Both the position numbers and the translations under genes were made by a program. From Balaenoptera acutorostrata (lineage: Eukaryota; Chordata; Mammalia; Artiodactyla; Balaenopteridae): 64,000 nucleotides of DNA. The notes under the pieces were generated by a model. That model was not told where the DNA came from and did no database searches. It saw only the letters and a list, made by a program, of their open reading frames with translations. The stretch is from the NCBI RefSeq assembly GCF_949987535.1, contig NC_080064.1, positions 41,984,282-42,048,281 of the forward strand, given 5' to 3'. Numbering within the stretch: the stretch's first letter is position 1; each line of letters begins with the position of its first letter. Shown here in pieces: positions 33,650 to 45,784 of the stretch.

Positions 33650-34935
33650 ATTTTCCAAGCCCTCACTGGGTTCTTGTGAAACCTGTGTTGTCCCACTATT
33701 AATTGTTAAAGTTTGTGTCTCTGTAAGTGAAGAATAATTGGGAAGTGGATTAATTGTGAAGCTTTAACGTAGGTAGATAGTATGAGAGGAGTAAGCACTA
33801 TTAACCTGTGTGGTTGGGAAGCCTCAGAAGCTGAGACATTCCATTTGGAATCTTGGATAGCAATTACCAAAGGCTTTAAATTAAATATAATAGACGAGGA
33901 GGCTTGGGCCGAAGGGTGGTAGCATTGGTGCTGGCACCCAAGTCTTTTGACTCTCAATTCACTGTTTACCCACTGCAGTATCATTCAGACTAGACTAGAT
34001 TGGTTTCCTCACTGGTTGCTGAGTTCCTCAGAGTGCCCCAGGAAGTATGTGAGGGTGGGGTAAATGTTTAGTGGGGCCCACTCTTCCCCCCACCAGGAGA
34101 CCAGCACTATTTTATTTGTTTATACATTAGAGGTTTGCCTAAGATTTTACTTCGAAAAATCACTTGCTGGAAAAAAAGTTTGAAAGTACATCCTCTGGAG
34201 TTACAAACTGGCTATAAATAGCATGATATTCCTATAGTGCAGAACTGTTTCTCTCCTTTTAAACTAATTATATATCTATCTATATGCAATTATATAATGA
34301 TTTAACTTTACACATACGTACATACACATATTAAATATTAACTAATGTTACTGTCTATATAGCTAGTAACATTCGTTAGATAATATTTAGAATACAGTAT
34401 TAATTCTCTTAAGCACTTGCATTTCCTAGAGTTCTTCCAGAGTCGTGGTTTCATGGAGCGTGGGAATGTGGGCAGGTGATGAATTCACGCTCCAAGCTGC
34501 AACAGCAGCCATACCGTCCTCTTTTCCATACCTTCCACATCATCCAGGCCTCACTGGAGCTCTCCGTGACTGAAGACCTCTCCAGCTCTAGAAGCACGAA
34601 TTCAGTGTGCAGACCCTCACGTTATATTCACTAAAGAAGGTTGCAGCCAGAGCACTACCCCCTCTAGCAATAAAACAATGGCTCTGTTGAAAGCTCATGG
34701 CTTCAGCTCGTGGGTTTGTTCTGAAGAGCGACTTCCACTTTAGAGTTTCTGATTTTAGTCACTTGAACATTTCTTAGAGGGAAAAAGACTGTCCTTTAGC
34801 AGGAATTTCTTACATCAGAAAAAATGATTCTGTGGAAGGGTGGATTCCAAAAGATTTTTCTTTTTGGAGTCATCTTTGGGATTCATCTATTTATCATTTA
34901 TTTCTAAGAGAGGCCATATCTTAACCTGCCACGTG
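33650..34935. other. Unannotated stretch, no gene seen
   Basis: Unique AT-rich sequence with a decayed TATC/TATA-rich tract at 34255-34330. No exon or named repeat. Confidence 0.4.
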
Positions 34936-34939
34936 AATG

Positions 34940-35460
34940 TATTCATTTTACTTGAACAAATATTTACTGAGTGCCAACTATGAGACAGCCACTGTGCTCA
35001 CCTGGAGGGAAGCAAAGACAGACAATCCTTGCCCTGGAGTACCTTGAAAACACTCTGGGAGACAGACCTGTAAACAACTGTGGTAATGCTCTGGCATGAA
35101 TTCTGTGGAGGCAGGAAGAACAAGCTGCTATAAAAGCTCAGATAATGAAGCAGCTGATTTTTCCTAGTGAGGTTGAAGCCTTGAAGGATGGGTATATTTT
35201 CCAGGGAGAGAAGTCATTCCAAATGGAATGAAACTACAGGAACAAAGGCATGGGGTAGAAGGGCCATGTAGGAGAATAGAGTGGCATGTTTAGAGCAGTG
35301 TATATAAAAGGGAATATCCCAGAGAAGTCAGGAAGCTTAAGCGAAGGTTGGATTATAAGGAGGCTTGAACGCCATACTGCATAGTTGGATTTGATTTAAG
35401 CAGTGAGGATCATGAAGGTTTTTCAGGTAAAAAGTAACAGAACATAGATTGAATCATATG
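34940..35460 (-). repeat. L2 LINE, long antisense fragment
   Basis: 'acttgaacaaatatttactg', 'gccaactatgagacagccac' and 'gagaagtcattccaaatgga' fit the antisense L2 3' end and body. Confidence 0.7.
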
Positions 35461-35534
35461 AAATTGACAGTATTTGACTGCTTTTGACCTGTAAAAACAA
35501 TTTCATGTGTTCAACCTAAAATAAAACATAGTTA

Positions 35535-35720
35535 ACATTTTTGAGTACTTAACCGTATGCCATATACCCTGTAATACATGCCTTACATGCATTATCTCAT
35601 TTAATCTTCACAACCCTAGGCATTATTGTTGTCCGCATTTTAAGTATGATAACACTTGAGAGCATCTTTGGACTTAATCAAGGTCCTAGTCAAAACCGTT
35701 GGTTTTATGATTTTAACCTA
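35535..35720 (-). repeat. MIR SINE
   Basis: 'cttacatgcattatctcatt' with 'aatcttcacaaccctaggca' is antisense MIR. Confidence 0.75.
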
Positions 35721-35984
35721 CCATTTCCAGTTCTGTATTTTATTAAAATAACTCTAGTGACCAGGGTGGACATTGGAGGAACATTATACTAATCTGGCTC
35801 TTCATTTGTGGCAGATTTTAAAATCTCCTTCAAAAGCTTGATTTCCCTTTAGCCAGTATTCTTATACTGGAATGTCAGTTGAAAATCTGAGTTAGCCTTA
35901 CCAAAAATTTTGTTTGCTAATTGAAAACTATTTATATATAGACCCTGACATATTAGAGCTGGCATCCAGTTTCATTTCTTCTTT

Positions 35985-36070
35985 ACTCAAGAAGATTCTG
36001 GCCCAAAGAGAAGTGATTTGCCCAAAGTCATAGAATTATTAGCGGTAGAGATGGAACTGACTTTGAGATC
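35985..36070 (-). repeat. MIR fragment
   Basis: 'gaagtgatttgcccaaagtc' and 'attagcggtagagatggaac' are the antisense MIR distal half. Confidence 0.65.
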
Positions 36071-36074
36071 TCCT

Positions 36075-37730
36075 GGCTCCTCTCTGTTCCCTTGTGATTT
36101 AAAATGGATCTTACTTTCAAGAACACACATTGAACGCCTCCTGTGTATAAGAGGCATTGTTCTAGGAATGTTCTTCAGTAACACCCTTATACATGGACAC
36201 GTGTAAAATTTCATGTTAGGTGGATGGCACAGTTTGGCTATATACTGATACCAAGTAAAAGATATAGGGGAAAAATCTGTCCTTTACCCATCTGTGTCTT
36301 GTAATTGGCACACATAGTTTGTGTGGTCTTACTTGATAATAAATTTTAACAGTGAAGAATTCCATTGAAATGACTGTTCCACGCCCTTGTGGAGTTTGTT
36401 TCCCTGTACCCCAAGGTACCCATATGCTGATAGACAATAAGGAACAAATTTCAAGCAGTAGCTTGTATATTATCTGAGTTGTGAAATCTTTAAGACGACA
36501 AGAGTTTCAAAATTCTTGAATAAGGTGGAAGTTTTAATAATATACATAACATATATGACCCACACAGTTTACATTCCTAGGGTTTTTGAAGGCTAGCAAA
36601 GCCTTCTGCAAGCATTCTCATTTTATTGGCAGTGTAAAAAAAAAATCAGATGTGATGATTATTTGATTATCCCATGATCCATTTTATGGATAATAAAGTA
36701 GGCAAGGTAAGTATTGAATAACAAAATCAGTAAGTACCAGTTTGGGGTAAAATTGGAATTCTTTTTTATATTTTTCTTGAAACTGTCCACAGAACCATAA
36801 GTTACATGTAACATAGTTTGTAAAATCCTGATGTGGGTTTTAAAACTATGATTTTAGTTATTCACTCTTCTCAGTAAGGGAGCAAACTGAATAGTGAGGT
36901 CAATAACAATAACCCTTTTAAAAGAACTTAAGTATAATTTCTGTAATTACCTAGGATTAATGGTGCCTTGATAAAATAAAAGTTATGTATTTGTGAATAA
37001 TTTCAGAGTAGGACCAGGGCTTTTCCAGGCACTGAAATTTCACAGGAGCCCAGCATCTTTATGGTTACCACATAATATCATAGAGGAAGGTTAGCATGAA
37101 ATAGGTATTTGTAGCCTACAAGGCTTTGGGGGTTATAATGTTACAACTTCTGTTCAAAAATCTTACATTAAAAAAAATACTCATCCTCCTTAAAGATGTG
37201 ATCCTTTTCAGGGTGGTATTTTGAACTTGAAGCTGCTGTTGCTAAGGCGTTGCTAAGGGAAATGAGCTACTCAGCACTAATGTGTAACTTTACTCTTCTG
37301 CCTAAAAGTAGTTAAATCATTCCCCCAGCTTCAGAGTCAGCGAGGGAAAGGACTAAAAAGGGTCAAGTGGAGAGTTGCCTTTTTCTGACAGTTATATAGC
37401 ATGCCTCTCTTGTTTTTCACATTTTTTTCCTTCACCTTTTGTAGAGAAAGGAAGCGACCTTCCTAGGCATAAGAGGGTTGAAACGGTAAACTAGGCTACT
37501 GAGCAGGGCAAGGCTTATAATGAATGTAGACTGTGCCTGACTAAGGCAGAAGGAAGTGCCTGACCACTGAGAGAAATGCTTCTGCTGATGACCAACCTCA
37601 GAAAAGGGCTTTTTACAATAACCCAGCAAACAGTAAGGGTGACTTGAAAAAGAAAATTATGTATTAATGAATGAAGTACCAAATCATTGTGCCCTAAGCA
37701 TTTGGTTCAAAAGTTCTAAAATATTTGGAA
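36075..37730. other. Unannotated stretch, no gene seen
   Basis: About 1.65 kb of unique sequence without a named repeat. Frames are all under 80 codons and unrecognised. Confidence 0.4.
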
Positions 37731-37734
37731 TCAA

Positions 37735-37860
37735 TTATTTATGTTCTTTTATTGTGTGCCCATTATGTTCAAGGTACTGATATTCTACATGCTGGGGATA
37801 TAAGGCAAATAACATACAATTTCTACCCTGCAAGCTCACAGTACAGTGTGAGAGTAACAA
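37735..37860 (-). repeat. L2 LINE fragment
   Basis: 'gtgtgcccattatgttcaag' and 'caatttctaccctgcaagct' fit the antisense L2 3' end. Confidence 0.6.
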
Positions 37861-38334
37861 AGAACTATAATTCATTGAGAACAATCTGTAATAGAATTGT
37901 TTGAAAATTGTTGAAGTTCAGAATTATGCTCACAGTTGAATTTTTGATAAATAAAATTTGGAAAATATTTGGAAAGTTTAATGTCTTGGGGTTTTAGTAG
38001 ATGATTCCACCTGAAGATCAGGCACTCTTACCTTTACTTTCAGAGATGGAGGAGGGAATAGTACACACACAAAATAATAACAGACAAAAGCTTGACCCTT
38101 GTAATTTTCACAGGACCAGGATTCTATCATCACCTGGTGGCAAAATACTAAAATTATGGGTGTAAGTTAGGTGGATGTTTTTTTCTTTTTTCTTTTTTTA
38201 AAATTATTGTTATTGTTTTAAATGTCAGCAGATGGCAACAGCATTACTCTGAATGTTAGTTTCTGATTACAGACTAACAGAGAATAAGATTTAAGTTTTT
38301 TAGATCTACACTTTTCTATATAAGGTAGAATTTA

Positions 38335-38560
38335 TAGCGAAAAGAGTGTGGACTGAGGTTAAACATATATAAGTTTGAAACCTAAATTTGCCTCTTACTA
38401 GCTGTGTGATCTTGAGCAAATCACTTAAATTCTCTAATCTTTAGTTTTCTTATTGGGAATCTCAGAGTTGTGAGATTAAATGAGATTTATAGGCAAAGCA
38501 CATAATGCAATGTTTGACACATAGTGGATGCTCAATAAATGCTAATTCTTGTTCTTTTCA
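38335..38560 (+). repeat. MIR SINE, nearly full length
   Basis: 'tcttactagctgtgtgatct', 'gcaaatcacttaaattctct' and 'gatgctcaataaatgctaat' give the full sense MIR order. Confidence 0.85.
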
Positions 38561-38739
38561 TAAAAGTACTTACTGTATAAGAGGTCCTGTTTCCCACAGT
38601 CATCATATCATAATATTCCTCTATTTACAACTTTAAAAAATGGAATAGGTTGGGATAGGTTCAGAGGAGACCTCAGAGGGGGTCTAGCTAGAAGGAGCTG
38701 GCTGCCAGTATCCCCTTCCTGCCCTCCTCCCCGACCTTT

Positions 38740-39060
38740 GTTCCTGTATGAAATACCCTCCACTGTCCAGAACAAATCCTATCATTCTTTAAGCCTAGCT
38801 TCAGTTCCAGCTTCTCTCATGAAGCCTTCCCCATCACTCAGGTGGTATCCTCAGCATTGACTGCCTGTCAGTATTTCATTTTGATACTATTCTCTTTATG
38901 TTCTTCCTTATACTATTAGGATTTATGCATAAAAATGAAGCTCCTTTCCTAGCCAGATTGTAAGCTCCTTGGTGAGCACTGTGACTTTTATTTCTTTTTA
39001 TTCTTCATGTTAAGATTTTAGCACTGAACTTTGCACACAGGGCTAAGTAAATGTTTATCT
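38740..39060 (+). repeat. L2 LINE fragment
   Basis: 'cttctctcatgaagccttcc' and 'gattgtaagctccttggtga' are sense L2. Confidence 0.8.
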
Positions 39061-39229
39061 GCAGCAGACATTTTTCATTAGAACAGGAACAGACCTTTTA
39101 GCCTTTCTTAGTTATTATTGTCTTTTTATGCTCTAATCGTTTAGAGAGGCTTTGAATTGTTTTTTCTTCAACAAGATTGACTTATCTTGTAGCCAGGTAC
39201 TAATTCATACAGTTTTTCCTTCTTTTCCA

Positions 39230-39400
39230 CGTTAATAATAATAGCTACCATTTAGAGTGCTGCCTCCACCAAACCTATATCTACTTAATTCTGGCAACAA
39301 ACCTTAAGAGAAGTATTATTGTGCCCATTTTACAGATGGGGAAACTGAAGATTAAGGAGCCTAGCATATCATTTCCCCCTGAGAAGGTGTTCAGCAACCC
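39230..39400 (-). repeat. MIR SINE
   Basis: 'gcccattttacagatgggga' is the antisense MIR core. Confidence 0.75.
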
Positions 39401-39884
39401 CTAGTTGAATCAAAACAAATAGGCCTTGGGATAGTATTCGAGGTGATGAGGGCAACTATTGATCTTCATTCATTCCCCATGACTGGAGTGCTGCCTGGAG
39501 CCATGCTCTGTATTATAAAGGGCGGAGGACAAAGAAGTTAAATGAATCAGTGTTTGCTGAGCAGATACTCTATGTAAGGAGTTTTGCCAGTTTTGGAAGA
39601 GGAAGTAGGGGATAGGGCTGGGGACTTAATCCTGCCGTCTAAGATTTTGTGATTTGTAGCTTTAATTCTTTGTTTCTCTCTCACTTCGTTTGTTTTGAGA
39701 AAAGTCAAACACACCTTCCATCTTCCCTCTGCTTTCTCTTCTAGTCTGTGCCCATCTTTCTCATTTATATAACACATATTTACTAAGCATATTCTTCTGT
39801 GGTATGAGGAGGGGAGATCTTACTTTTAGATGAGTCAAACACCTTTCTAGAAGAATTCTTAGTTATAACAATTGTCACTTGAGT

Positions 39885-39965
39885 GAGATTGTGCATGTCA
39901 AGTGCCTAGTACAGTGTTTGATGTACAGTAGACTCCTAGTAAAAGAGCAGTTTTTATTCACACTG
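39885..39965 (+). repeat. MIR 3' fragment
   Basis: 'gtgcatgtcaagtgcctagt' and 'acagtgtttgatgtacagta' are the sense MIR 3' end. Confidence 0.6.
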
Positions 39966-39974
39966 TAAGTCCTA

Positions 39975-40080
39975 CTATTTTTATTTCTTCTTCTCCTCCC
40001 TCTCCTCTCCTCCCCTTTACCTTTACCTTTCCTTCTTCCTCTACTCCTCCTCTTCCTCCTTCTTCCACAAATTACCTTCC
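39975..40080. repeat. CT-rich polypyrimidine tract
   Basis: About 105 bases almost entirely of C and T on the plus strand, built from TCC, CTTT and TCTCC units. Confidence 0.9.
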
Positions 40081-40089
40081 TTGCCTTTT

Positions 40090-43000
40090 ACAGTACATCT
40101 GTTTATTTGTAGTTACAGAATTATAAATGAGTTCAGAGTTTTAAAAGGCCCTACATTGAATTATTTTCAATACTGTATTAATCTCGTTAAACACTGCATC
40201 CTTTAGTGGTATGAGTAGCTACTCCATATTTCATTTATTCAGTGGCCTTTGATTTGTGAAGATTTATATCTATACTAAGGAGTTTTTTTTGTTTGTTTCT
40301 TTGTTTTTTATTTTATTTATTTTATTTTTAGTAAAGCTCATCTGAACTGAAATGAAAAGGCCTCAAATCCCTTAATATAGAGATCTTCAGAAATCTCTGT
40401 GTGTTTGCACATTGACCCTGCTGAGTTTTCTTAAGCTATGATGAGAATATATCAGTGAAAAGTCCAGACAGGGACTCCCTTAAATTAGATTTCTTTGATA
40501 AATGTGTACTTACCGTTTTTTAGAATTTTGTAAGTAAGGCAGTTTTCCTGTCCTTTAAATTTTCTTTCCCAGAAAGACACCCTAGTGCTTTAAGCGTGCG
40601 AGCAAAGGCACATTTGAAAAATCATGCATTGATTCTGGAAAGAAGCCTCTGCTTTCAGCTGCTGTTCTAGCACAGGCTTAGGAGTATGGAAAGAAAACAG
40701 TCAGATCAAGTGTGGATCTACCCTTAAGTTAGTTTACCTGCCTAGGTGAACTCTTGGTCATATAAGTTGACTATACACCCATTTGTCATATTTCTTCACA
40801 CAGTAGCGCTCTTCTAGCCCTTTCCCACAATCCATAGTAGACAAAACTACTTAGGAAAGAGAAAGGCGTGACACAGTCAGGTCATATACCTCTAGTAGCG
40901 CATCAACAGTGAATTCCTGATCCTACTGACAGACGCCATGTCAGTCTGGCACATTGTTCTTTCCTCTGTGGTATGTTTGCATTTTCTTACAAAATTTGAT
41001 TTAATGTTTCTGCAGGAAAAAAAAAAAAAAAAGACAAAACCAACACCACAATTCATCAAAGGAAAATTAGGCTTTAAATTTTATCAGAAGCTCTTAAATA
41101 TAGTATACCATTGTCTGGGCATACTGACTGTATTTTCCCTAAAAGAAGAAATGCCAGCAGCTCAGGTTTATTTTTCAAGGGGAGAGAGAGAGGATAAAAA
41201 GAAATTGAACCACAGGAAAATGTCAGGTCATAGTCACTGATGACGCTATTTAAATGGTGTGCAATAATCACATTAGGGCAGAGCACATGGAATTCCCGAT
41301 TTCTGCATGACAGTGAAGAAGGGCCAGCAATTATCTGTGTGTGTGTGTGTGGATATGTGAGTGTCTGCTCACTCTACCTTCCCACCCCATTTTGATAATT
41401 CAATTGAGGGGTAAGAAGAGGTAATCCAGACACCCGGAACAGGAGGAAAAGGTCTGCAGCTGTGCTCGGAGGGACTGGTGTGAAGAGAGAGGCTCAGTCT
41501 GACTTGGAGTTTTGTGCTATTGCATGTGAATGCTCTGGAACTGCTCTAATCGACTGAAAATGAGCCGGCTACGGTCATATGGAACAGGTCTGTTTAGCCA
41601 CATCGCTGGGTAGCATGGCAGATGGTAGACCGTCAATGGGTGGTATTGATTGGCTGGATTTGCCTTAGGGTAACAAGACTATGGGTCCTTAAAAACCCGC
41701 TTCATCTTATTTTCCTTTGTGCAGCTACGTACAGTTGTGGTTTCTCTTCTCACTCCTCCAGTCCCCAATATCTCCTTTTTTCCCTTTACAAATCAAAAGC
41801 CTTCCTTGGTAACCAAAATAGAGAGGTTACCTTGAGATAAACACTCTTTAAATTATCACCAAGGCAAGAAAACTCGAGAATATTTTATTTACTAGGCTGA
41901 TTACATTTTAATGTTTGAAGAAAGTGACATTTTAAAATTAGTGTTTAAGACATATGGTGAGTGTACAAATTAGCTTATTTCATACAACCAGAATTTGATG
42001 AGAGCAACTCCTCCTTCTCACTCCCCAGTTAAAAATTGTCACTTGAAACTTAATATATTTGAGGAGGTTAAATGGTATTAAGTGATGCAGACTTGACTTA
42101 AAGATGAAGGAGACAGTCACTGTTGTATATGGCTAAATGTTGCCGGATGGGCTGGAAAAATACTAGTATCGACATCCGTGTTTGCAAGAGGATGTAGAAG
42201 TTTCAGGGCTTTAATTTTGTCCAGCCAAGAAAACAAAATCCCAGGTATCTGTGTATGTTGGTTTCTCTTTTAGATATGAGGGAACATAGAATGGTGCATG
42301 CGTACTCTGTGAGTAGTAAAAGCCTCCTTAAAAACAGGTCATATAATGATATAAGTGATGGGGTTTATTTTTGTCCGGGTGGTTCTTTATCCTTTTAACA
42401 TCATCCCTTCATCACTTGGGGCTTTCAACTTGAGACATTCTATTTATTCCTGGCAGAGGAGCAGATTAATTGGAATAGAATTGTACAAAGGAGACGCCAA
42501 GTTAACTATACAGACAAAATTGTACACAACAGAAATGTTCCACTTTGAGGTAGATCTTAGGGGAAAAGAACAGCACTGGGGAAATATATATCATTAGTTT
42601 GCTGTTGTGGTTGTTTATAATTGTGTTTTAAAAAGAGGTGCTCAAGGCTTTTTTGTTTGTTTTTTTCAATGTCTTTACTTTTAAGCTTTTGGTTATTTCG
42701 TATCATGAAAGATCATATCAAATATTACTATGAAGAAAAGTTACACCCTTAAACTCTTGCCTCCATCTTGTGTGTGCTTCGTTCATATGCCTACTTTTGA
42801 ACTGGGTGTTTATCACACTTGTCAATATTTCTCTCCTTTTGCTAAAAGAAAATATCTCCATGAAGTTTTTGGTTTTCCCCCTTGCTCTGCGTTGATTGGA
42901 TTTTCCTTTTTCATCCTTTGCTGAATGAAACAAAGCTTGTTTGTGTTTCATTCTTCACAGTTCTTATTAGAATTGGTGATGGTGTTTTTTGTTTCCTCAC

Positions 43001-43580
43001 TATAAGTCAGGAGAGGGAATTTTATTTATTTATTTTGACAAGATACAGAGAGAGATACAAGACAGATGCCTGTTAGGATGCTGGCGTTTCTCATGTCACA
43101 TCCTACACCCAAAAGCTGTTCCAAGGGAAAAAAAAAAGTCTTTTAAGATGGTTCATTTGAATCTGTGCACTCTACCCACCTGGTGGTTATACAGTGAACT
43201 GTTACTTTAAAGAGTAGTTGAAACACCAGCCATGTTTGGGGCAGGCTGCTCTTGCAAAGAGAGCAGTACATATAACAGGCGTCTACTGTGTGTGAGATAA
43301 GGGGAAAATTCAGCTCACTGACTAGAGGTTTTAATGTGCGAACTCTAGGGAAATAATATATTGACTGTTCCGTGGCACGCAAGAAAATTGAAGAACCCTT
43401 TGCAGACGGAGTGCTTTGCAAAGGATTCTATCTGTTTCTCTTAAAACAAAATCTGTGGCAAGATGTTTGAAATCAGCAGGACGCTTAATGCTGCTTTGTT
43501 AAATAATGAGGTAATATTTTGTCACTTTTTTCTGGGCAGCATCTGTTTCCCTCCCCCTTCATTTTTTTCCTGTGTTTATG
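40090..43580. other. Repeat-poor unique DNA, no gene seen
   Basis: I recognise no SINE, LINE, LTR or DNA transposon here, only small simple tracts (T-rich at 40288-40332, A-rich at 41018-41035, GT at 41335-41351). Open frames are up to 100 codons, overlap on opposite strands and have no domain I know. It is the left part of a long block with this character. Confidence 0.5.
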
Positions 43581-43587
43581 AAGGATT

Positions 43588-43602
43588 CTCTTTCTTTCTT
43601 TC

Positions 43603-43638
<36 letters not shown>

Positions 43639-43650
43639 TTTTTTTTTTTC
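43588..43650. repeat. (CTTT)n microsatellite
   Basis: CTTT units with one CTCTTT interruption, ending in a T tract. The Lys/Glu-rich minus frame 43559-44137 starts inside it and is not a gene. Confidence 0.95.
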
Positions 43651-43654
43651 TTCT

Positions 43655-45780
43655 CATTGAAGTCAAGGAAATAGAATTCACGCTTCCATTTGTGTTCCTT
43701 CCTTTCGGTGCTTTTGGAGAATTTGGTTGTCTTTTTTTATTTGCAGTTTCAGCCGGCTGCTGTTTCCTAGCCCATTGTGCCACGTAAGGCTTCTCCACTG
43801 CGCGGAGTAGGTAGTTATTAACGCTGAATTGGCTTCTGGTACAGTCCATCTGGACTCTGTGTGGGAAAGCTGGCTGCCGGCGACTGATGCTGAGATATCT
43901 GCAACCTTTGGGATGTGTGCATGGTGGCGAGGGGCTGACTGATATGAGATTACTTCTTTTAAGGGAAATTGTTATTAATGAGTCAAGAAACTGCTCATTT
44001 ATGGTAAGAAGGATACAGCGGCACTGGCAGCCCCACAGCTCTGGGATATCATTTTTAGGTTGCCTTAGCTGCTTGAGTGAGACAAGTTTCTTTCTGTGGT
44101 GGTGGAGGATTGTGGCGGAAAAAAAAATATCATGCATGACTGGGAGACTCGCCTGCCTGATTCTTGAGATAATATGTTAAGAATCTGTTGCTTTACAAAT
44201 GTCACACCACTGATGTAGCGGTCAGCCCCTCACTCTGAAAGATGAATGGTACTACTGGAAACGCAATAATAAGGTTGACTTTTCCCAACAATAGGATTCT
44301 GCCTTTGTCTTTAGAGAAAAGGCCTCTGAGGACATTTGTGCATTTGTTTGAGGATTCCGTTGAAAGGCTTTAGAGTGGAGGTTTTTGGAAAAGTGATCAA
44401 TATACAAACTGCATGGATTTTTAGCCTAGCAAAACCAGCTAATTGTTTATACTGTAATATACAGTTACTATTTTGGAAAACTGGCCAGAATATCTTTTGA
44501 TATACCTAATGTTAATTTATGGCTCACTAAGTGTGCTGAGATTAGTATGGATGGAAGAAAGGGGTTTTAAGAAATTCTGACTTTTATAACCTCCAGAGAA
44601 ATACACAGTAAATATTTTTGTTCCCAGTGAGCTGTTTTTATTTGTGTGTTAGTCAGCATTGTGTTCATGTTTACTTTTCACAGTATTTTGATATTGGTGA
44701 GATCATACTCAGAGTTTCTGTTGTTGATTTGGGGCACCTGTACCTGCCCTGTGTACGTATGTTGAGCTCTTTAGAGCACTTAACCTGTGACTTTGTCCTT
44801 CATACACAGTTCAAGGGATACTGTAGTACTATTGTGACTTGTAGGACACTTTATACATTTGTTCAAGAAATTATTTTAAAAGTTTACTTAATTCAGTATT
44901 GTTCCACTTAATGGGATCATAGTTTTAACATTTCTACTTTTCTATTTCACGTACTTTCATTTCTAATAGCTGAATTTATTTATATTCAAGTCTAATAGCT
45001 CATGTTGTATACCCAACAGATACTGTTATATGGTGTATCTGTATTTTTAAAGTGTGTATATATATGTATATTTGTATGTGTGTTCATGAAATAGTAGCTT
45101 GGAGAAAATAGCTTTACTTTTCTAATGTAAAGGCTGTTTTCTTTTAAAATAATTTTTCACAGACCCATTTATTCTTGGACTTCGAAGCCTAGAGCATAGC
45201 ATGATTTTCGGCCTATATTTCCACTTGGCCCAATCCCATCCCGCTGTCAACTCCAGCCAAAGATGAAAAATTATGTTAAATTATGTCTTTAGTAATATTT
45301 GTTACCTCTGTGTATTTATTGAGGAACAAATTGACTAAATTATGAATTAAATAAATAGTGATACATTAGCCTTTGGGATAAAAGTAAAACATAAACTCCT
45401 CAGACAAGCCACTTTAAAACCCAAACTAGAACAAAAAACTATACTACTGAAGGCTTGGTAGCATAGAGGTTATGAAATGTATAAAATGGGCAGACAAACT
45501 GTATACATCACCACACACTTGCTAAATGTCTCTTTGCAAGTCTTTTACGAGGCCAAAGAAAAAAGACATCCTTTGAAGGAGAGAAGCAAAATCACGTGTT
45601 CAGTTCGGCAAGATGAACACCCTGTACCAGTTATGAAATGAGGCTGTTGTCAAAAGTGTGTTTTACCTTTCTCTGAAGCAGTAGAGAAAGCAAAGAGAGA
45701 ATGTATTTTAGTGGATTTTTAAAAATTCAGATCATGTTCCTATCCAAGTTGAGAAATAAATTCATTTAAATAAATCATTC
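43655..45780. other. Repeat-poor unique DNA, no gene seen
   Basis: No interspersed repeat recognised. The plus frames 43887-44180 and 44618-44911 (97 codons each) show no recognisable domain. Some blocks (43790-44170) look like ordinary non-decayed sequence and would be candidates for conserved non-coding DNA. Confidence 0.45.
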
Positions 45781-45784
45781 ATCA

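Noticed and set aside
43559..44137. 192-codon minus-strand frame rich in Lys and Glu
   Set aside because: The Lys/Glu run is a translation of the CTTT microsatellite and the remainder is unrecognised.
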